The position numbers and the translations under genes were made by a program. A DNA stretch of 64,000 nucleotides. It comes from Oscillospiraceae bacterium. Its GTDB lineage: Bacteria > Bacillota > Clostridia > Oscillospirales > Acutalibacteraceae. Shown here in pieces: positions 8,444 through 17,306 of the stretch (the first letter of the stretch is position 1; every line of letters starts with the position of its first letter). The stretch lies in assembly GCA_015066515.1 (NCBI GenBank), contig SVOH01000008.1:1-64000 (forward strand), read 5' to 3'. Below the pieces are notes generated by a model, which did no database searches, had not been told where the DNA came from, and was given only the letters and a program-made list of their open reading frames with translations.

Positions 8444-10159
8444 ATGTTAAAAAGATTTTTAAGCTATTACAAACCACATAAAAAAATCTTCATACTTGAT
8501 ATGCTGGCTGCGCTCGCAATGTCGGTTATAGGTATTTTTTATCCTATTATAACGCGCGAGCTGTTAAATAATTTTATGCCCAACAAAAAATACACCGAAA
8601 TTATTATCTGCGGCAGTCTGCTTTTAATTGTTTACTTAATGCGAATGGGGCTTTCGTATTTTGTACAGTATCAAGGTCATATGATGGGCGTTAAAATGCA
8701 GGAGCAAATGCGTAGCGATTTGTTTTCACATATAGAAAAACTTCCTGTATCTTTCTTTGATAATAATGAAACCGGTAAAATTATGACACGTATGACAAGC
8801 GACCTGTTTGATATAGTAGAGCTTGCTCATCACGGTCCCGAAAACGTTCTTATTACAAGCTCTTCGATAATTATTTCTTTTGCATATTTAATGTCTATAA
8901 ATATACCGCTTTCGCTTATATTACTTGCGTGCGTGCCGATACTTGTGCTCATATCGTCTATTCTACGCAAAAAAATGCGTGACGCATTTAAGCGCCGTCG
9001 TGAGTCAAATGCTGTTATAAATGCGGCGCTTGAGAGCAGTATTACGGGTATTCGTGTTACAAAAGCATTTACAAATCAAGAAAAAGAAATTGAAAAATTT
9101 GCCGTCGGCAATGTACAGTTTGTAGAAAACAGCCGCAAGGCATATAAGGCTATGGGTCAATTTCATTCGAGCACAACCTTTGTAACCGATGTGTTTAATG
9201 TTATTTTGCTTATCGGCGGTGGATTTTTACTGCTTACCGATTTAAACCGTTTTGGCGACTATTCGGCATTTTTGGCGGCAATTAACCTATTTATAAATCC
9301 TGTAAATACACTTATTCGTTTTATGGAGTCCTTCCAAAACGGTGTTACAGGCTTTGAGCGTTTTACAGAAATCCTTGATACACCTATCGAGGAGGATAAG
9401 CCTGATGCTATAGATATTCCGACAATTGATGGTGTCATAGAATTTAAAAATGTTACATACGGTTACGGCGACGGCGATAACGTGCTTAAAAATGTATCGC
9501 TTAAAATAGACAAGGGACAAACCTTCGCTCTCGTCGGTCCTTCGGGCGGCGGTAAAACTACAATTTGCCACCTTATTCCTCATTTTTACGATGTTCGTGA
9601 GGGCGAAATATTGATTGATGGCGTAAACATCAACAATATCACACGTGAATCACTTCGTAAAAATATTGGTATAGTTCAACAAGACGTATATCTCTTTAAC
9701 TCAAGTATCAGAGACAATATACTCTACGGTCGACTTGATGCTACAGATGAAGAGGTTGTAGAAGCGGCAAAACGCGCTAATATACACGATTACGTTATGA
9801 CGCTTCCCGACGGTTATGATACAGTTATCGGCGAGCGTGGTGTAAAGCTTTCGGGTGGACAAAAGCAAAGACTTAGCATTGCGCGAGTATTCCTTAAAAA
9901 TCCGCCGATACTTATTCTTGACGAGGCTACAAGCGCGCTTGATAACGCAACTGAAATTATGATTCAACAAGCGCTTGACGAGCTTTGTAAGGGTAGAACA
10001 ACGCTGGTTGTTGCCCACCGACTTTCTACTATAAAGAACGCAAACGAAATAGCCGTTGTTTCAGGCGGCGAGATTTGCGAACAGGGCACTCACACCGAGC
10101 TTGTTGAACAAGGCGGCATCTATGCTATGCTACATAAACAACAGTTTAGAGAAGAATAA
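8444..10159 (+). CDS. ABC exporter, fused membrane and ATPase domains (MsbA/LmrA type)
   Basis: 571 residues: six-helix exporter domain (1 to about 310), then an ATPase with Walker A GPSGGGKTT (about 365), Q-loop IVQQDVYLF, signature LSGGQKQR (about 468), Walker B ILILDEATSALD and H-loop VAHRLST. All catalytic residues are present, including the glutamate after Walker B, so it may act as a homodimer. It lies 13 bases after recG and ends the long plus-strand run. Substrate unknown; lipid or drug export is usual for the class. Confidence 0.92.
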   Translation: MLKRFLSYYKPHKKIFILDMLAALAMSVIGIFYPIITRELLNNFMPNKKYTEIIICGSLLLIVYLMRMGLSYFVQYQGHMMGVKMQEQMRSDLFSHIEKLPVSFFDNNETGKIMTRMTSDLFDIVELAHHGPENVLITSSSIIISFAYLMSINIPLSLILLACVPILVLISSILRKKMRDAFKRRRESNAVINAALESSITGIRVTKAFTNQEKEIEKFAVGNVQFVENSRKAYKAMGQFHSSTTFVTDVFNVILLIGGGFLLLTDLNRFGDYSAFLAAINLFINPVNTLIRFMESFQNGVTGFERFTEILDTPIEEDKPDAIDIPTIDGVIEFKNVTYGYGDGDNVLKNVSLKIDKGQTFALVGPSGGGKTTICHLIPHFYDVREGEILIDGVNINNITRESLRKNIGIVQQDVYLFNSSIRDNILYGRLDATDEEVVEAAKRANIHDYVMTLPDGYDTVIGERGVKLSGGQKQRLSIARVFLKNPPILILDEATSALDNATEIMIQQALDELCKGRTTLVVAHRLSTIKNANEIAVVSGGEICEQGTHTELVEQGGIYAMLHKQQFREE

Positions 10160-10165
10160 AAACAA

Positions 10166-10196
10166 AAGTCAGAGCAAAATTTGCTCTGACTTTTTT
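10166..10196. terminator. Bidirectional terminator
   Basis: A 13-base stem AAGTCAGAGCAAA / TTTGCTCTGACTT is flanked by T's on both strands, so it can end the ABC exporter transcript and the converging XRE gene. Confidence 0.9.
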
Positions 10197-10398
10197 ATGG
10201 ATTATTGGTTCTTCCTAAAATATAATCGGTAGTTGTTTTATAATAATCGGCAAGTGCTATTACAAAGCGCGTTGGTATTTCGCGTTTACCGATTTCGTAA
10301 TTGCTGTATACCCTTTGGTCTATGCCAAGATATGCTGCAATCTCTTTTTGCCCCAAATCTCTATCTTGTCTTAAATCCTTTAGTCTTGGATAATACAT
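10195..10398 (-). CDS. Small XRE-family HTH repressor
   Basis: 67-residue protein that is almost only a helix-turn-helix domain: LKDLRQDRDLGQKEIAAYLGIDQRVYSNYE is the XRE DNA-binding unit (QKEIAAYLGI as helix 2-turn, RVYSNYE as the recognition helix). It faces away from the two-gene ABC exporter at 10587-14184, and two 16-base palindromes lie in the shared promoter region. Autorepression and control of the exporter are inferred from this arrangement. No ligand domain is present, so the signal is unknown. Confidence 0.85.
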   Translation of the reverse strand: MYYPRLKDLRQDRDLGQKEIAAYLGIDQRVYSNYEIGKREIPTRFVIALADYYKTTTDYILGRTNNP

Positions 10399-10424
10399 TC
10401 ACAATCACCACAATTAGTATATTT

Positions 10425-10465
10425 ACTATCAAATAATAGTATTGACATTACTATCAAACGATAGT
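10425..10465. promoter_or_regulatory. Twin operator palindromes of the XRE/ABC cassette
   Basis: ACTATCAAATAATAGT (10425-10440) and ACTATCAAACGATAGT (10450-10465) have centres 25 bases apart. The second is a perfect 6+4+6 inverted repeat; the first has one mismatch. The -35 box of the ABC promoter lies between them and the second palindrome ends on the first base of the -10 box, so occupancy should block transcription. They also sit upstream of the divergent XRE gene. Confidence 0.7.
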
Positions 10466-10470
10466 AAAAT
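10442..10470 (+). promoter_or_regulatory. Promoter of the two-gene ABC exporter
   Basis: Perfect TTGACA (10442-10447) and TAAAAT (10465-10470), 17-base spacer. The leader of about 110 bases before the GTG at 10587 has no feature I recognise, apart from one further ACTATC half-site just before the start codon. Confidence 0.8.
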
Positions 10471-10586
10471 AGTGCTGTGGTTAATATGCCTTGCTATATC
10501 ATAAATACTATTCCTTTTCAAGCCTTGTATTGTATAATTTTATGGTATAAAATATAAAAGTAATAATAAATTTAGGGGGGACTATC

Positions 10587-12410
10587 GTGGACAAGAAAAA
10601 AACATCCGCCGTAAAAAACTCATTGTATTTTTTACGACTTATATGGGAAACCTGCCCAAGCAGTATTTTTATACATTTTATTGTTTTTATTGAATACGGA
10701 ATGTGGGTCTTTAATTCGGTAATTTTTATGCAGTATTTATTTGGCGCAAATACCGAGAACCGTAGTTTTGGCGAGATATTAGCATTTATTTGGTTTGCTA
10801 CAATTCTTAGCATAGTGGTAAATATCTTTTATTCTTGGCGTTGGAAAAATGCGTTTCCCAAAATGCTTGCTAACCTAACTTACGGACTTAGTAACAAACT
10901 TTTCAAAAAAGCACAAACCGTTGATATTTCTTGTTATGAAAACCCCGATTTTTATAATACATATACTCGCGCAGTTGGAGTAGTGAGTCGGAATGCCAGA
11001 GAGTTCCTTAACCACTTTTCAGTGTTTTTTGCTTCGCTTATTGCGGCTATTTATGTTATTGCTGTAATGATAAAAATTACCCCGTGGTCACTTTTGTTTA
11101 TTGCATTTCCTATGGTGGGAAATATTGTGTTTGGTAAAAAAATCGGAAAGATAAATTACAATATAAATCAAGAAAACACATCCGCCAATCGTAAAGCTGA
11201 TTATGTTAATCGTGTTGCATTTTTAAGAAACTATGCAGGAGAACTCCGCGTCACAAATATTTTTTCGGTATTAAAAAACACTTATATAAAAGCCGTTGAT
11301 GAAAGCGTAGCAAATGATAGAAAATACGCAACAAAAAGATTTTGTTTTGATATGCTTCGCAGTATATCACAATTTGTTATCGGTTATGAAGGAATGTGGC
11401 TTTGCGCCGCAATACTTGCCATAAACGGTAACATAAATTTAAGCGAATTGGTGGTACTGCTTAATTCTATTGGTGCGGTTAGCTGGATGCTTCGTAATTT
11501 TGAAAGTTCTCTTACAGGACTTTATACGGATTCTCTTTTTATTGAAAATCTAAAAACCTTTTTAAATTTTGAACCCAAAATTGATGAATCAAAGGGTGGT
11601 CTGGCTCCGCCCGAAAGAATTGAAACAATTGAACTAAAAAACGTCTCTTTCAAATATGACGAAAAAAAGGATTATGTAATTAAAAACGTGTCTTTTACAC
11701 TACGCGCAGGTGTTCGTCATGCATTTGTTGGTGTTAACGGTAGCGGCAAATCAACTCTTATAAAATTATTGCTTAGATTTTATGATCCACAAGAAGGTCA
11801 GATACTGCTTAATGGTATCGATATCAAAGAGTTTGATATCAAGAAATATCGCGAGCTTATCGGTGCTGCTTTTCAGGATTTTGCAATATTTTCAGCAACA
11901 GTTGCTGAAAATGTTATGTTAAAACCAATACATACTGATGATGAAAAAGCAATTGCTATTGAGGCACTTAAAGACAGTGACGCTTACAAAAAGATTGAAT
12001 CACTACCAAACAAAGAAGATTCCATTCTTACACGCGAGTTTGATGATGAAGGTATTGAACTTTCTGGTGGTGAGCGACAAAAGATTGCCATCGCACGTGC
12101 TTTTGCAAAGGAAAGCCCTGTTGTTATTTTGGACGAGCCATCAAGCGCGCTAGACCCTATTGCTGAGCACCAAATGTTTGAAACTATACTAAGACTTTGT
12201 AAACAAGATAAAAAACTATCGGTTATCGTTTCACATCGTATGTCATCAGCAGCTGTTTGTGAAAAGATATTTGTTTTTGAAAACGGTTCTTTGGTAGAAG
12301 AGGGTTCCCACAGGGAATTATTACAAAACGATGGCGTTTATGCACTGCTTTTTAATAAGCAGGCAAGAAATTATCAAACGGAGGTGTACGCCGCTTATGA
12401 AGGATTATAA
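10587..12410 (+). CDS. ABC exporter half 1 (membrane plus ATPase domains)
   Basis: 607 residues, GTG start after TAGGGGGGAC. The transmembrane region (about 1-330) is an unusual, poorly conserved exporter fold; the ATPase has Walker A GVNGSGKST (about 381), signature LSGGERQK, Walker B VVILDEPSSALD and H-loop VSHRMSS. The catalytic glutamate is intact. Its last 14 bases overlap the next gene, a closely related exporter half, so the two probably form a heterodimer. The DEPSSALDP form of Walker B is shared by both halves and differs from the DEATSALD of the exporter at 8444. Substrate unknown; peptide export or self-protection is a guess. Confidence 0.88.
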   Translation: MDKKKTSAVKNSLYFLRLIWETCPSSIFIHFIVFIEYGMWVFNSVIFMQYLFGANTENRSFGEILAFIWFATILSIVVNIFYSWRWKNAFPKMLANLTYGLSNKLFKKAQTVDISCYENPDFYNTYTRAVGVVSRNAREFLNHFSVFFASLIAAIYVIAVMIKITPWSLLFIAFPMVGNIVFGKKIGKINYNINQENTSANRKADYVNRVAFLRNYAGELRVTNIFSVLKNTYIKAVDESVANDRKYATKRFCFDMLRSISQFVIGYEGMWLCAAILAINGNINLSELVVLLNSIGAVSWMLRNFESSLTGLYTDSLFIENLKTFLNFEPKIDESKGGLAPPERIETIELKNVSFKYDEKKDYVIKNVSFTLRAGVRHAFVGVNGSGKSTLIKLLLRFYDPQEGQILLNGIDIKEFDIKKYRELIGAAFQDFAIFSATVAENVMLKPIHTDDEKAIAIEALKDSDAYKKIESLPNKEDSILTREFDDEGIELSGGERQKIAIARAFAKESPVVILDEPSSALDPIAEHQMFETILRLCKQDKKLSVIVSHRMSSAAVCEKIFVFENGSLVEEGSHRELLQNDGVYALLFNKQARNYQTEVYAAYEGL

Positions 12411-14184
12411 GCCACAACATAATACGTTTTCTAACTTGTGGTTTGCATTTTCGTGCCATTTTAAAGCGGCGCCGTGCTATTCTGTTTATCTTCTTTTGCA
12501 ATCAGTGCTTGGTGATTTAATAACGCTATTCGAGCATGTATTCTTACCGGCACACATAATAAGTTGCGTAGAGCGAAAAGCACCTATTCGTGAGGTTTTA
12601 ATCTTTTTAATTCCTATCGCCTTGGCGGTCCTTTTAAAGGTTGCTTTAACACATATAGTGGGAAACTATATTGCACCTAAATCGAACATGAAAATCAATA
12701 AATATATACACCTCGCGCTATATGAAAAAGCAGTTTCAATGGATATTGCTAAGTATGACGATTCAAAGTATTACAATGATTATGTTTGGGCAATGGAATA
12801 TTCTCCTTGGCATCTCGACCAAGCGGTAAATCAATCACGTATATTTATAAGTAATATAATTGTAGCGCTTGTTTCAGGATCGTATGTAGTGTCGGTAGAT
12901 ATAAAGGCGTTAATCGCGTTATTGGCTGTTGCCGCAATAAACCTTACTGCTAATATAATTTTAAACAAAATAGATATGAAGCAGTGGGAAGAATTAATGC
13001 CTGTCTGGCGCAAACGCAATTATTCTAACCGTGTTTTTTATCTCTCATATTTTGTAAAAGACTTGCGAATGGGCAAGATGAACGAACGATTAGAAAAAGA
13101 TTTTAGTGAGTGTAGAGATGTAATTAACAGCACGTCGGATAGATACTTTAAAAAGTTCCTTCCGTTTGAATTGCTTAACTATCCACTACACGATATTGTT
13201 TTAAAGGGTGTTTACTTAAGTTATCTTTTCTATCAAGCGTTTGTTAAGAAATTATATGGATTTGGTATGCTTTATGGTATTTATAATGCAGTAAGAAATA
13301 TTAATGATAAAATTAATAATTCTATGCGCATTTTTCCGGATTTGCAATGGAATAGCAAGAATATAGATAAAATCCGTGTTTTCTTAGATGCAAAAAATGA
13401 AATTATTGATAATGGCAAGAGTGAAATTGCTCATCACGGAGATATTGTGCTTGAAAACGTCCACTTTACTTATCCCGGAAATGATGCTTCTACTATCAAC
13501 GGTATTTCAATGAATATAAAGCAGGGCGAAAAGATTGCTCTTGTAGGTTTTAATGGTGCCGGTAAATCAACGCTTATTAAGTTGATTTTACGTCTTTATG
13601 ATGTTTGCGACGGTGTTATTAAATTCGACGGCAAACCGATTGCTGATTATCCACTGCAAAAATACCGTGATGTGTATAGCACACTTTTCCAAGACTTTCA
13701 AACAATTGCCGCTACAATCGGTCAAAATATCACTATGGATAACAGCGAGCTTGATGTAGAAAAGGCGCGAGAATCGCTTGAAATGGCCGATTTTAAGCAA
13801 AAGTTCGACACACTGCCAAAGGGATTTGAAACTCAGCTTACAAAAGAGTTTGATAATAACGGCGTAAACCTATCGGGCGGCGAAGCTCAAAAATTGGCGC
13901 TTGCTCGGGTGCTTTATGCCAACAAAAATATTATCATACTTGATGAACCGTCAAGCGCGCTTGATCCATTAGCCGAGTATCAGCTCAATAAGACGGTAAC
14001 CGAGATAGCCGGTGAAAAGACAGTAATAATTATTTCTCACCGACTTTCTACAACGCGTTTTGTTGATAAGATTTATATGCTTGACAACGGAATGGTGGTT
14101 GAAAGTGGCAATCACGATGAGCTACTTAAACTGAACGGCAAGTATGCTGAAATGTTTAAGTTGCAGGCAGAAAAATACCGTTAA
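12397..14184 (+). CDS. ABC exporter half 2 (membrane plus ATPase domains)
   Basis: 595 residues. The ATG at 12397 is chosen because GGAGG precedes it; the frame is open further upstream but that is inside the previous gene. Walker A GFNGAGKST (about 384), signature LSGGEAQK, Walker B IIILDEPSSALD, H-loop ISHRLST are all canonical. It is translationally coupled to half 1 by a 14-base overlap. Both ATP sites of a heterodimer would therefore keep their catalytic glutamates, unlike many heterodimeric exporters with one degenerate site. Confidence 0.88.
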   Translation: MKDYKPQHNTFSNLWFAFSCHFKAAPCYSVYLLLQSVLGDLITLFEHVFLPAHIISCVERKAPIREVLIFLIPIALAVLLKVALTHIVGNYIAPKSNMKINKYIHLALYEKAVSMDIAKYDDSKYYNDYVWAMEYSPWHLDQAVNQSRIFISNIIVALVSGSYVVSVDIKALIALLAVAAINLTANIILNKIDMKQWEELMPVWRKRNYSNRVFYLSYFVKDLRMGKMNERLEKDFSECRDVINSTSDRYFKKFLPFELLNYPLHDIVLKGVYLSYLFYQAFVKKLYGFGMLYGIYNAVRNINDKINNSMRIFPDLQWNSKNIDKIRVFLDAKNEIIDNGKSEIAHHGDIVLENVHFTYPGNDASTINGISMNIKQGEKIALVGFNGAGKSTLIKLILRLYDVCDGVIKFDGKPIADYPLQKYRDVYSTLFQDFQTIAATIGQNITMDNSELDVEKARESLEMADFKQKFDTLPKGFETQLTKEFDNNGVNLSGGEAQKLALARVLYANKNIIILDEPSSALDPLAEYQLNKTVTEIAGEKTVIIISHRLSTTRFVDKIYMLDNGMVVESGNHDELLKLNGKYAEMFKLQAEKYR

Positions 14185-14235
14185 TAAATGTCTTGCAAGA
14201 TAATGCAACGCAAGGGATTAAAACATATTAAAAAA

Positions 14236-14275
14236 CGACCTCAGACTAAGATGATCTTAGCCTGAGGTCGTTTTT
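14236..14275. terminator. Terminator between convergent ABC exporter and glycosidase
   Basis: Long stem ACGACCTCAG / CTGAGGTCGT, with inner pairing CTAAG/CTTAG, flanked by A's and followed by TTTT. It can serve both directions. Confidence 0.88.
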
Positions 14276-14287
14276 AAAGCGATATAT

Positions 14288-17203
14288 TTAAAAAAACAAT
14301 CCAAATTCTACAAAGCAGTAGCTATCGGTCCAGTTTTTGTTTAAACCGTTAGACCATATTGGTGATTCGTGGAAGAAGCAAGGAGGTGATACCCAATAGT
14401 TTTCACCGTCACTTAGGTGGAATGGACCAAGCAGGTTGCGTAAATTACCGGTTACGGTAATTTCAATTTCATTTTCACCGTCGATAAGGTAGTCTGATAT
14501 ATCTACCTCATACGGTTGCCACATAATTTTGCCGGCATCTTTACCGTTAACCTTTACTTTAGTAACAGAAGAGGGTAGGCGGTCAAATTTAATGCTTCTG
14601 TTTTTACATTCGTCGGCCGTAAGATTTACCTTTTGCTTAAAGGTCATACTACCTGCAAAGAAAGGATAACCCTGACTTGCGATTTCACCGCAATTTAGTG
14701 TTTTGGGTGCCGCAGTAATATAAAAATCACCATCTGTTCGCAACGCTCTGCGGTCGAGAAGTTCAAAACTCTTGTCTGTTTTTACAGCAAAATCACCCTT
14801 TAAGTATATGGCTTCGATTTCCATATCATAGCTTAATTTGTTCTTTTCGGACTCGAAGATAAGTGAATTTTTAGCGTTTTTATAAACCTCGTCGCTTTGA
14901 ACAAAGTCACAGGTAAGAGCAATCTCATTTTCGCCCTCTACAACATAATCGAATATATCAATCACTTTAAATGATGTGTCAAAGTAATAGCCTTTAACGG
15001 TTTTTTCTATGTTTTTACCGTTTACGGTAATATCAAAAATTTCGGGGGTTTCAACTACAAGATCACATTTTGTAAAGGCTTTATCTTTTACGTTGCACTT
15101 AAACACAACCTTTGTATTTACCTTTCGCTCAAACGCGAGAGCCTTTTCCTGCACGTCGCTTACAGGTAGATTTTTGTATGCAAGCTCGCCGTCAAAATAA
15201 ACGTCGCAGTAGTCAAGAGTAAGAGCGTTGTCGTCAGAACTCACTTTCCAATTGTTTGCAAATGAAATTGGGAGCAAATCTTTGCTATGCTTTATCGCAG
15301 AGGTTTTAATAGCATTGTCATAAACAAACAAAACAAGCGATCCGTTGCCGTAAATAGAGCTTTCAATATTTATGTAATCACCGTTTGATTCAAATTTAAC
15401 TGATTCTTCTTCGCCCGATATTGTGTTGAAAATGCTTGCGCTCTTGCCCTTTACCTTTGCTGTGAAATTATGTGTTGTGTTGCAAGGATTCATTAAATAA
15501 TACATTGTCATTTCTTGTTCTTCAAAACGACGAACAGCTGTAAGAATAGGCTCGTTGCCGTCGTAAGACAACTCTATTTTACGAAGACTTTCCGGAATTT
15601 TAGAAACAAGATTATCTAAATCTGTAACAACGCACTCTTTTGAAAGCTCAATAATATCATTACTTGCTTTACCGTCGACCATAGTTGGAATATTGCCCGT
15701 AAAGATTATAATACCGCCCTGAGCTTTAAATTCTTTAAGCAGTTTTACGGTGTTGCTTGCAAGGCAGTCGGCAGGTGGAACAACTACTACAGAGTAGCTT
15801 TGAGTGCCTATTATAATTTTTCCGTTTTCTACTTTGCCGTGACGCTCCATAAGCGTTGCATCGCCAAGGTGATATTGCAGTTGATGCTCCTCAAGGCATT
15901 TCATGGTGTTAACCATATCGTCACAAAGCTTTCTGGAATAAATATGCGAATGTATATCAAAGGTTGCCCATGCACTGTCGGCAGAATGAAGCACCAATAT
16001 TTCGTGGTTAATTTCGCCCTCGGCAATCAGCATACCAATGCGACTTACCATATCGTTAAAGGTTTTGTAATCACTCCACCAAGGCTGTTGCTTAAATAGT
16101 GTAGCGGGGTAGTCGCGCTTTCTTATACCTCTTAGAGTATAACCCTCAAGATGCTGACAAAGGTAGTTAATACCGTGTACCATTTGGTGTTCGTATATCC
16201 ATCTTAGTTCTTCAAAGCTAACATTCCAGCCGCAACAAGCAAAGGTTTCTGATAAAATTTGTTTTTTGCCTAATTGATTAGCGGCAGAGCTTAACTGCAT
16301 TTCACATTCAATATGATTAAGCTCGCGACCCAAATTGTCCATTCCCGGTATGGTCATATATTCATAGTGAGGCATACAAGCACCGTTCGAGATAAGCTGT
16401 GCCCAAAGCCCCTCTTCGAGCACCATATGACCTGTGAGTGCACTGCCGTTGGCGCAGCACCATTTGTAAATGTTGTTTACAAAGTTTTCCGAAAATAAAT
16501 TAGTGATAAGCTTAAAGTAGTTGTATTTGGTTTCACTGGAGGTTTCGGTCTGATAGAACAGGTCTAAAAGCTTAGGAGTAAGTTCTTTGCCGTAAGCCTT
16601 TCGGTATTCTTTCTCTAATATAAAAGACCAAGGGTAGCCGTTGCGTGAAATCTGAGGCTCGTCGGTAAAAAAGCCAGCCATATCCGTAAATTCGTCGCCA
16701 AGTTTTTCCTTATAGGCCTCGTGAGTAGAGCGGATAAATTCATTTATTACCTCGCCGTCAAGTGTATCAACATAAAAAGGGTTAACCTCATAATAAAAAT
16801 GAATGTTTTTGCCGTTATAATCTAAATTTATAATGGTGTTTTCGTTGTTGACAGGTTGGTCAGTTTCCTCGCAACGCAGATATTTTTGTTGGTATTTAAG
16901 GCCAAGACCGTTAACAATACCCGAACCAAAGCCGCTCGGCCAGCCGTTTTCGTCATAACCCCAAGATTGCATTTGGAGTTTTTTGCCCTCTCGGAGCGTG
17001 GCTTTTATGTTGTCAAACCATTCGTCCGACATATATTCGGTCTGCAAACCGCCGCGCGCATGCATAAAGTAACCGCCAATGCCGACATCGTTCATTTCTC
17101 GAACCTGAGCCGCAGTTTCACTAATATCTAGCTTTTCGTTCCACGACCAAAAAGGTGCAGGGCGGTATTTATTTGGTGGATTTTTAAGATTTTTATAAAA
17201 CAC
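14288..17203 (-). CDS. Large glycoside hydrolase, GH106 (alpha-L-rhamnosidase)-like
   Basis: 971 residues without a signal peptide, so apparently cytoplasmic. The start (PAPFWSWNEKLD, then GIGGYFMHARGGL and YDENGWPSGFGSG) and the later FFTDEPQIS and EETFACCGW-like blocks match the GH106-related family (PF17132) common in gut bacteria. The C-terminal third has the beta-sandwich repeats of such enzymes (NEIEITVTGNLRNLLGP). GTG start with GGAGGG upstream. Monocistronic, with its own upstream -10 TATAAT (17231-17236). Rhamnosidase activity is the family's best-known activity; the true sugar is not shown by the sequence. Confidence 0.7.
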   Translation of the reverse strand: MFYKNLKNPPNKYRPAPFWSWNEKLDISETAAQVREMNDVGIGGYFMHARGGLQTEYMSDEWFDNIKATLREGKKLQMQSWGYDENGWPSGFGSGIVNGLGLKYQQKYLRCEETDQPVNNENTIINLDYNGKNIHFYYEVNPFYVDTLDGEVINEFIRSTHEAYKEKLGDEFTDMAGFFTDEPQISRNGYPWSFILEKEYRKAYGKELTPKLLDLFYQTETSSETKYNYFKLITNLFSENFVNNIYKWCCANGSALTGHMVLEEGLWAQLISNGACMPHYEYMTIPGMDNLGRELNHIECEMQLSSAANQLGKKQILSETFACCGWNVSFEELRWIYEHQMVHGINYLCQHLEGYTLRGIRKRDYPATLFKQQPWWSDYKTFNDMVSRIGMLIAEGEINHEILVLHSADSAWATFDIHSHIYSRKLCDDMVNTMKCLEEHQLQYHLGDATLMERHGKVENGKIIIGTQSYSVVVVPPADCLASNTVKLLKEFKAQGGIIIFTGNIPTMVDGKASNDIIELSKECVVTDLDNLVSKIPESLRKIELSYDGNEPILTAVRRFEEQEMTMYYLMNPCNTTHNFTAKVKGKSASIFNTISGEEESVKFESNGDYINIESSIYGNGSLVLFVYDNAIKTSAIKHSKDLLPISFANNWKVSSDDNALTLDYCDVYFDGELAYKNLPVSDVQEKALAFERKVNTKVVFKCNVKDKAFTKCDLVVETPEIFDITVNGKNIEKTVKGYYFDTSFKVIDIFDYVVEGENEIALTCDFVQSDEVYKNAKNSLIFESEKNKLSYDMEIEAIYLKGDFAVKTDKSFELLDRRALRTDGDFYITAAPKTLNCGEIASQGYPFFAGSMTFKQKVNLTADECKNRSIKFDRLPSSVTKVKVNGKDAGKIMWQPYEVDISDYLIDGENEIEITVTGNLRNLLGPFHLSDGENYWVSPPCFFHESPIWSNGLNKNWTDSYCFVEFGLFF

Positions 17204-17261
17204 AGTTTTCCCTCCACAAATGTTTTTTTAATTATATCATAACGGTGTTACAGTTTACAAT

Positions 17262-17299
17262 AAAAAAATCAAGCCACCGACAATTTTGCGATGGCTTGA
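17262..17299 (-). terminator. Terminator of the htrA gene
   Basis: On the minus strand CAAGCCAT and GTGGCTTG pair around a short loop and are followed by ATTTTTTTATTG, directly after the htrA stop. Confidence 0.85.
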
Positions 17300-17306
17300 A
17301 TATATA

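Noticed and set aside
10425-10465. Twin palindromes as attachment or transposon ends
   Set aside because: They straddle a promoter and lie between a repressor and its likely target, with no recombinase nearby; an operator is the simpler reading.
12331-12396. 22-codon N-terminal extension of ABC half 2
   Set aside because: It is inside the end of ABC half 1; ATG 12397 has a GGAGG site.
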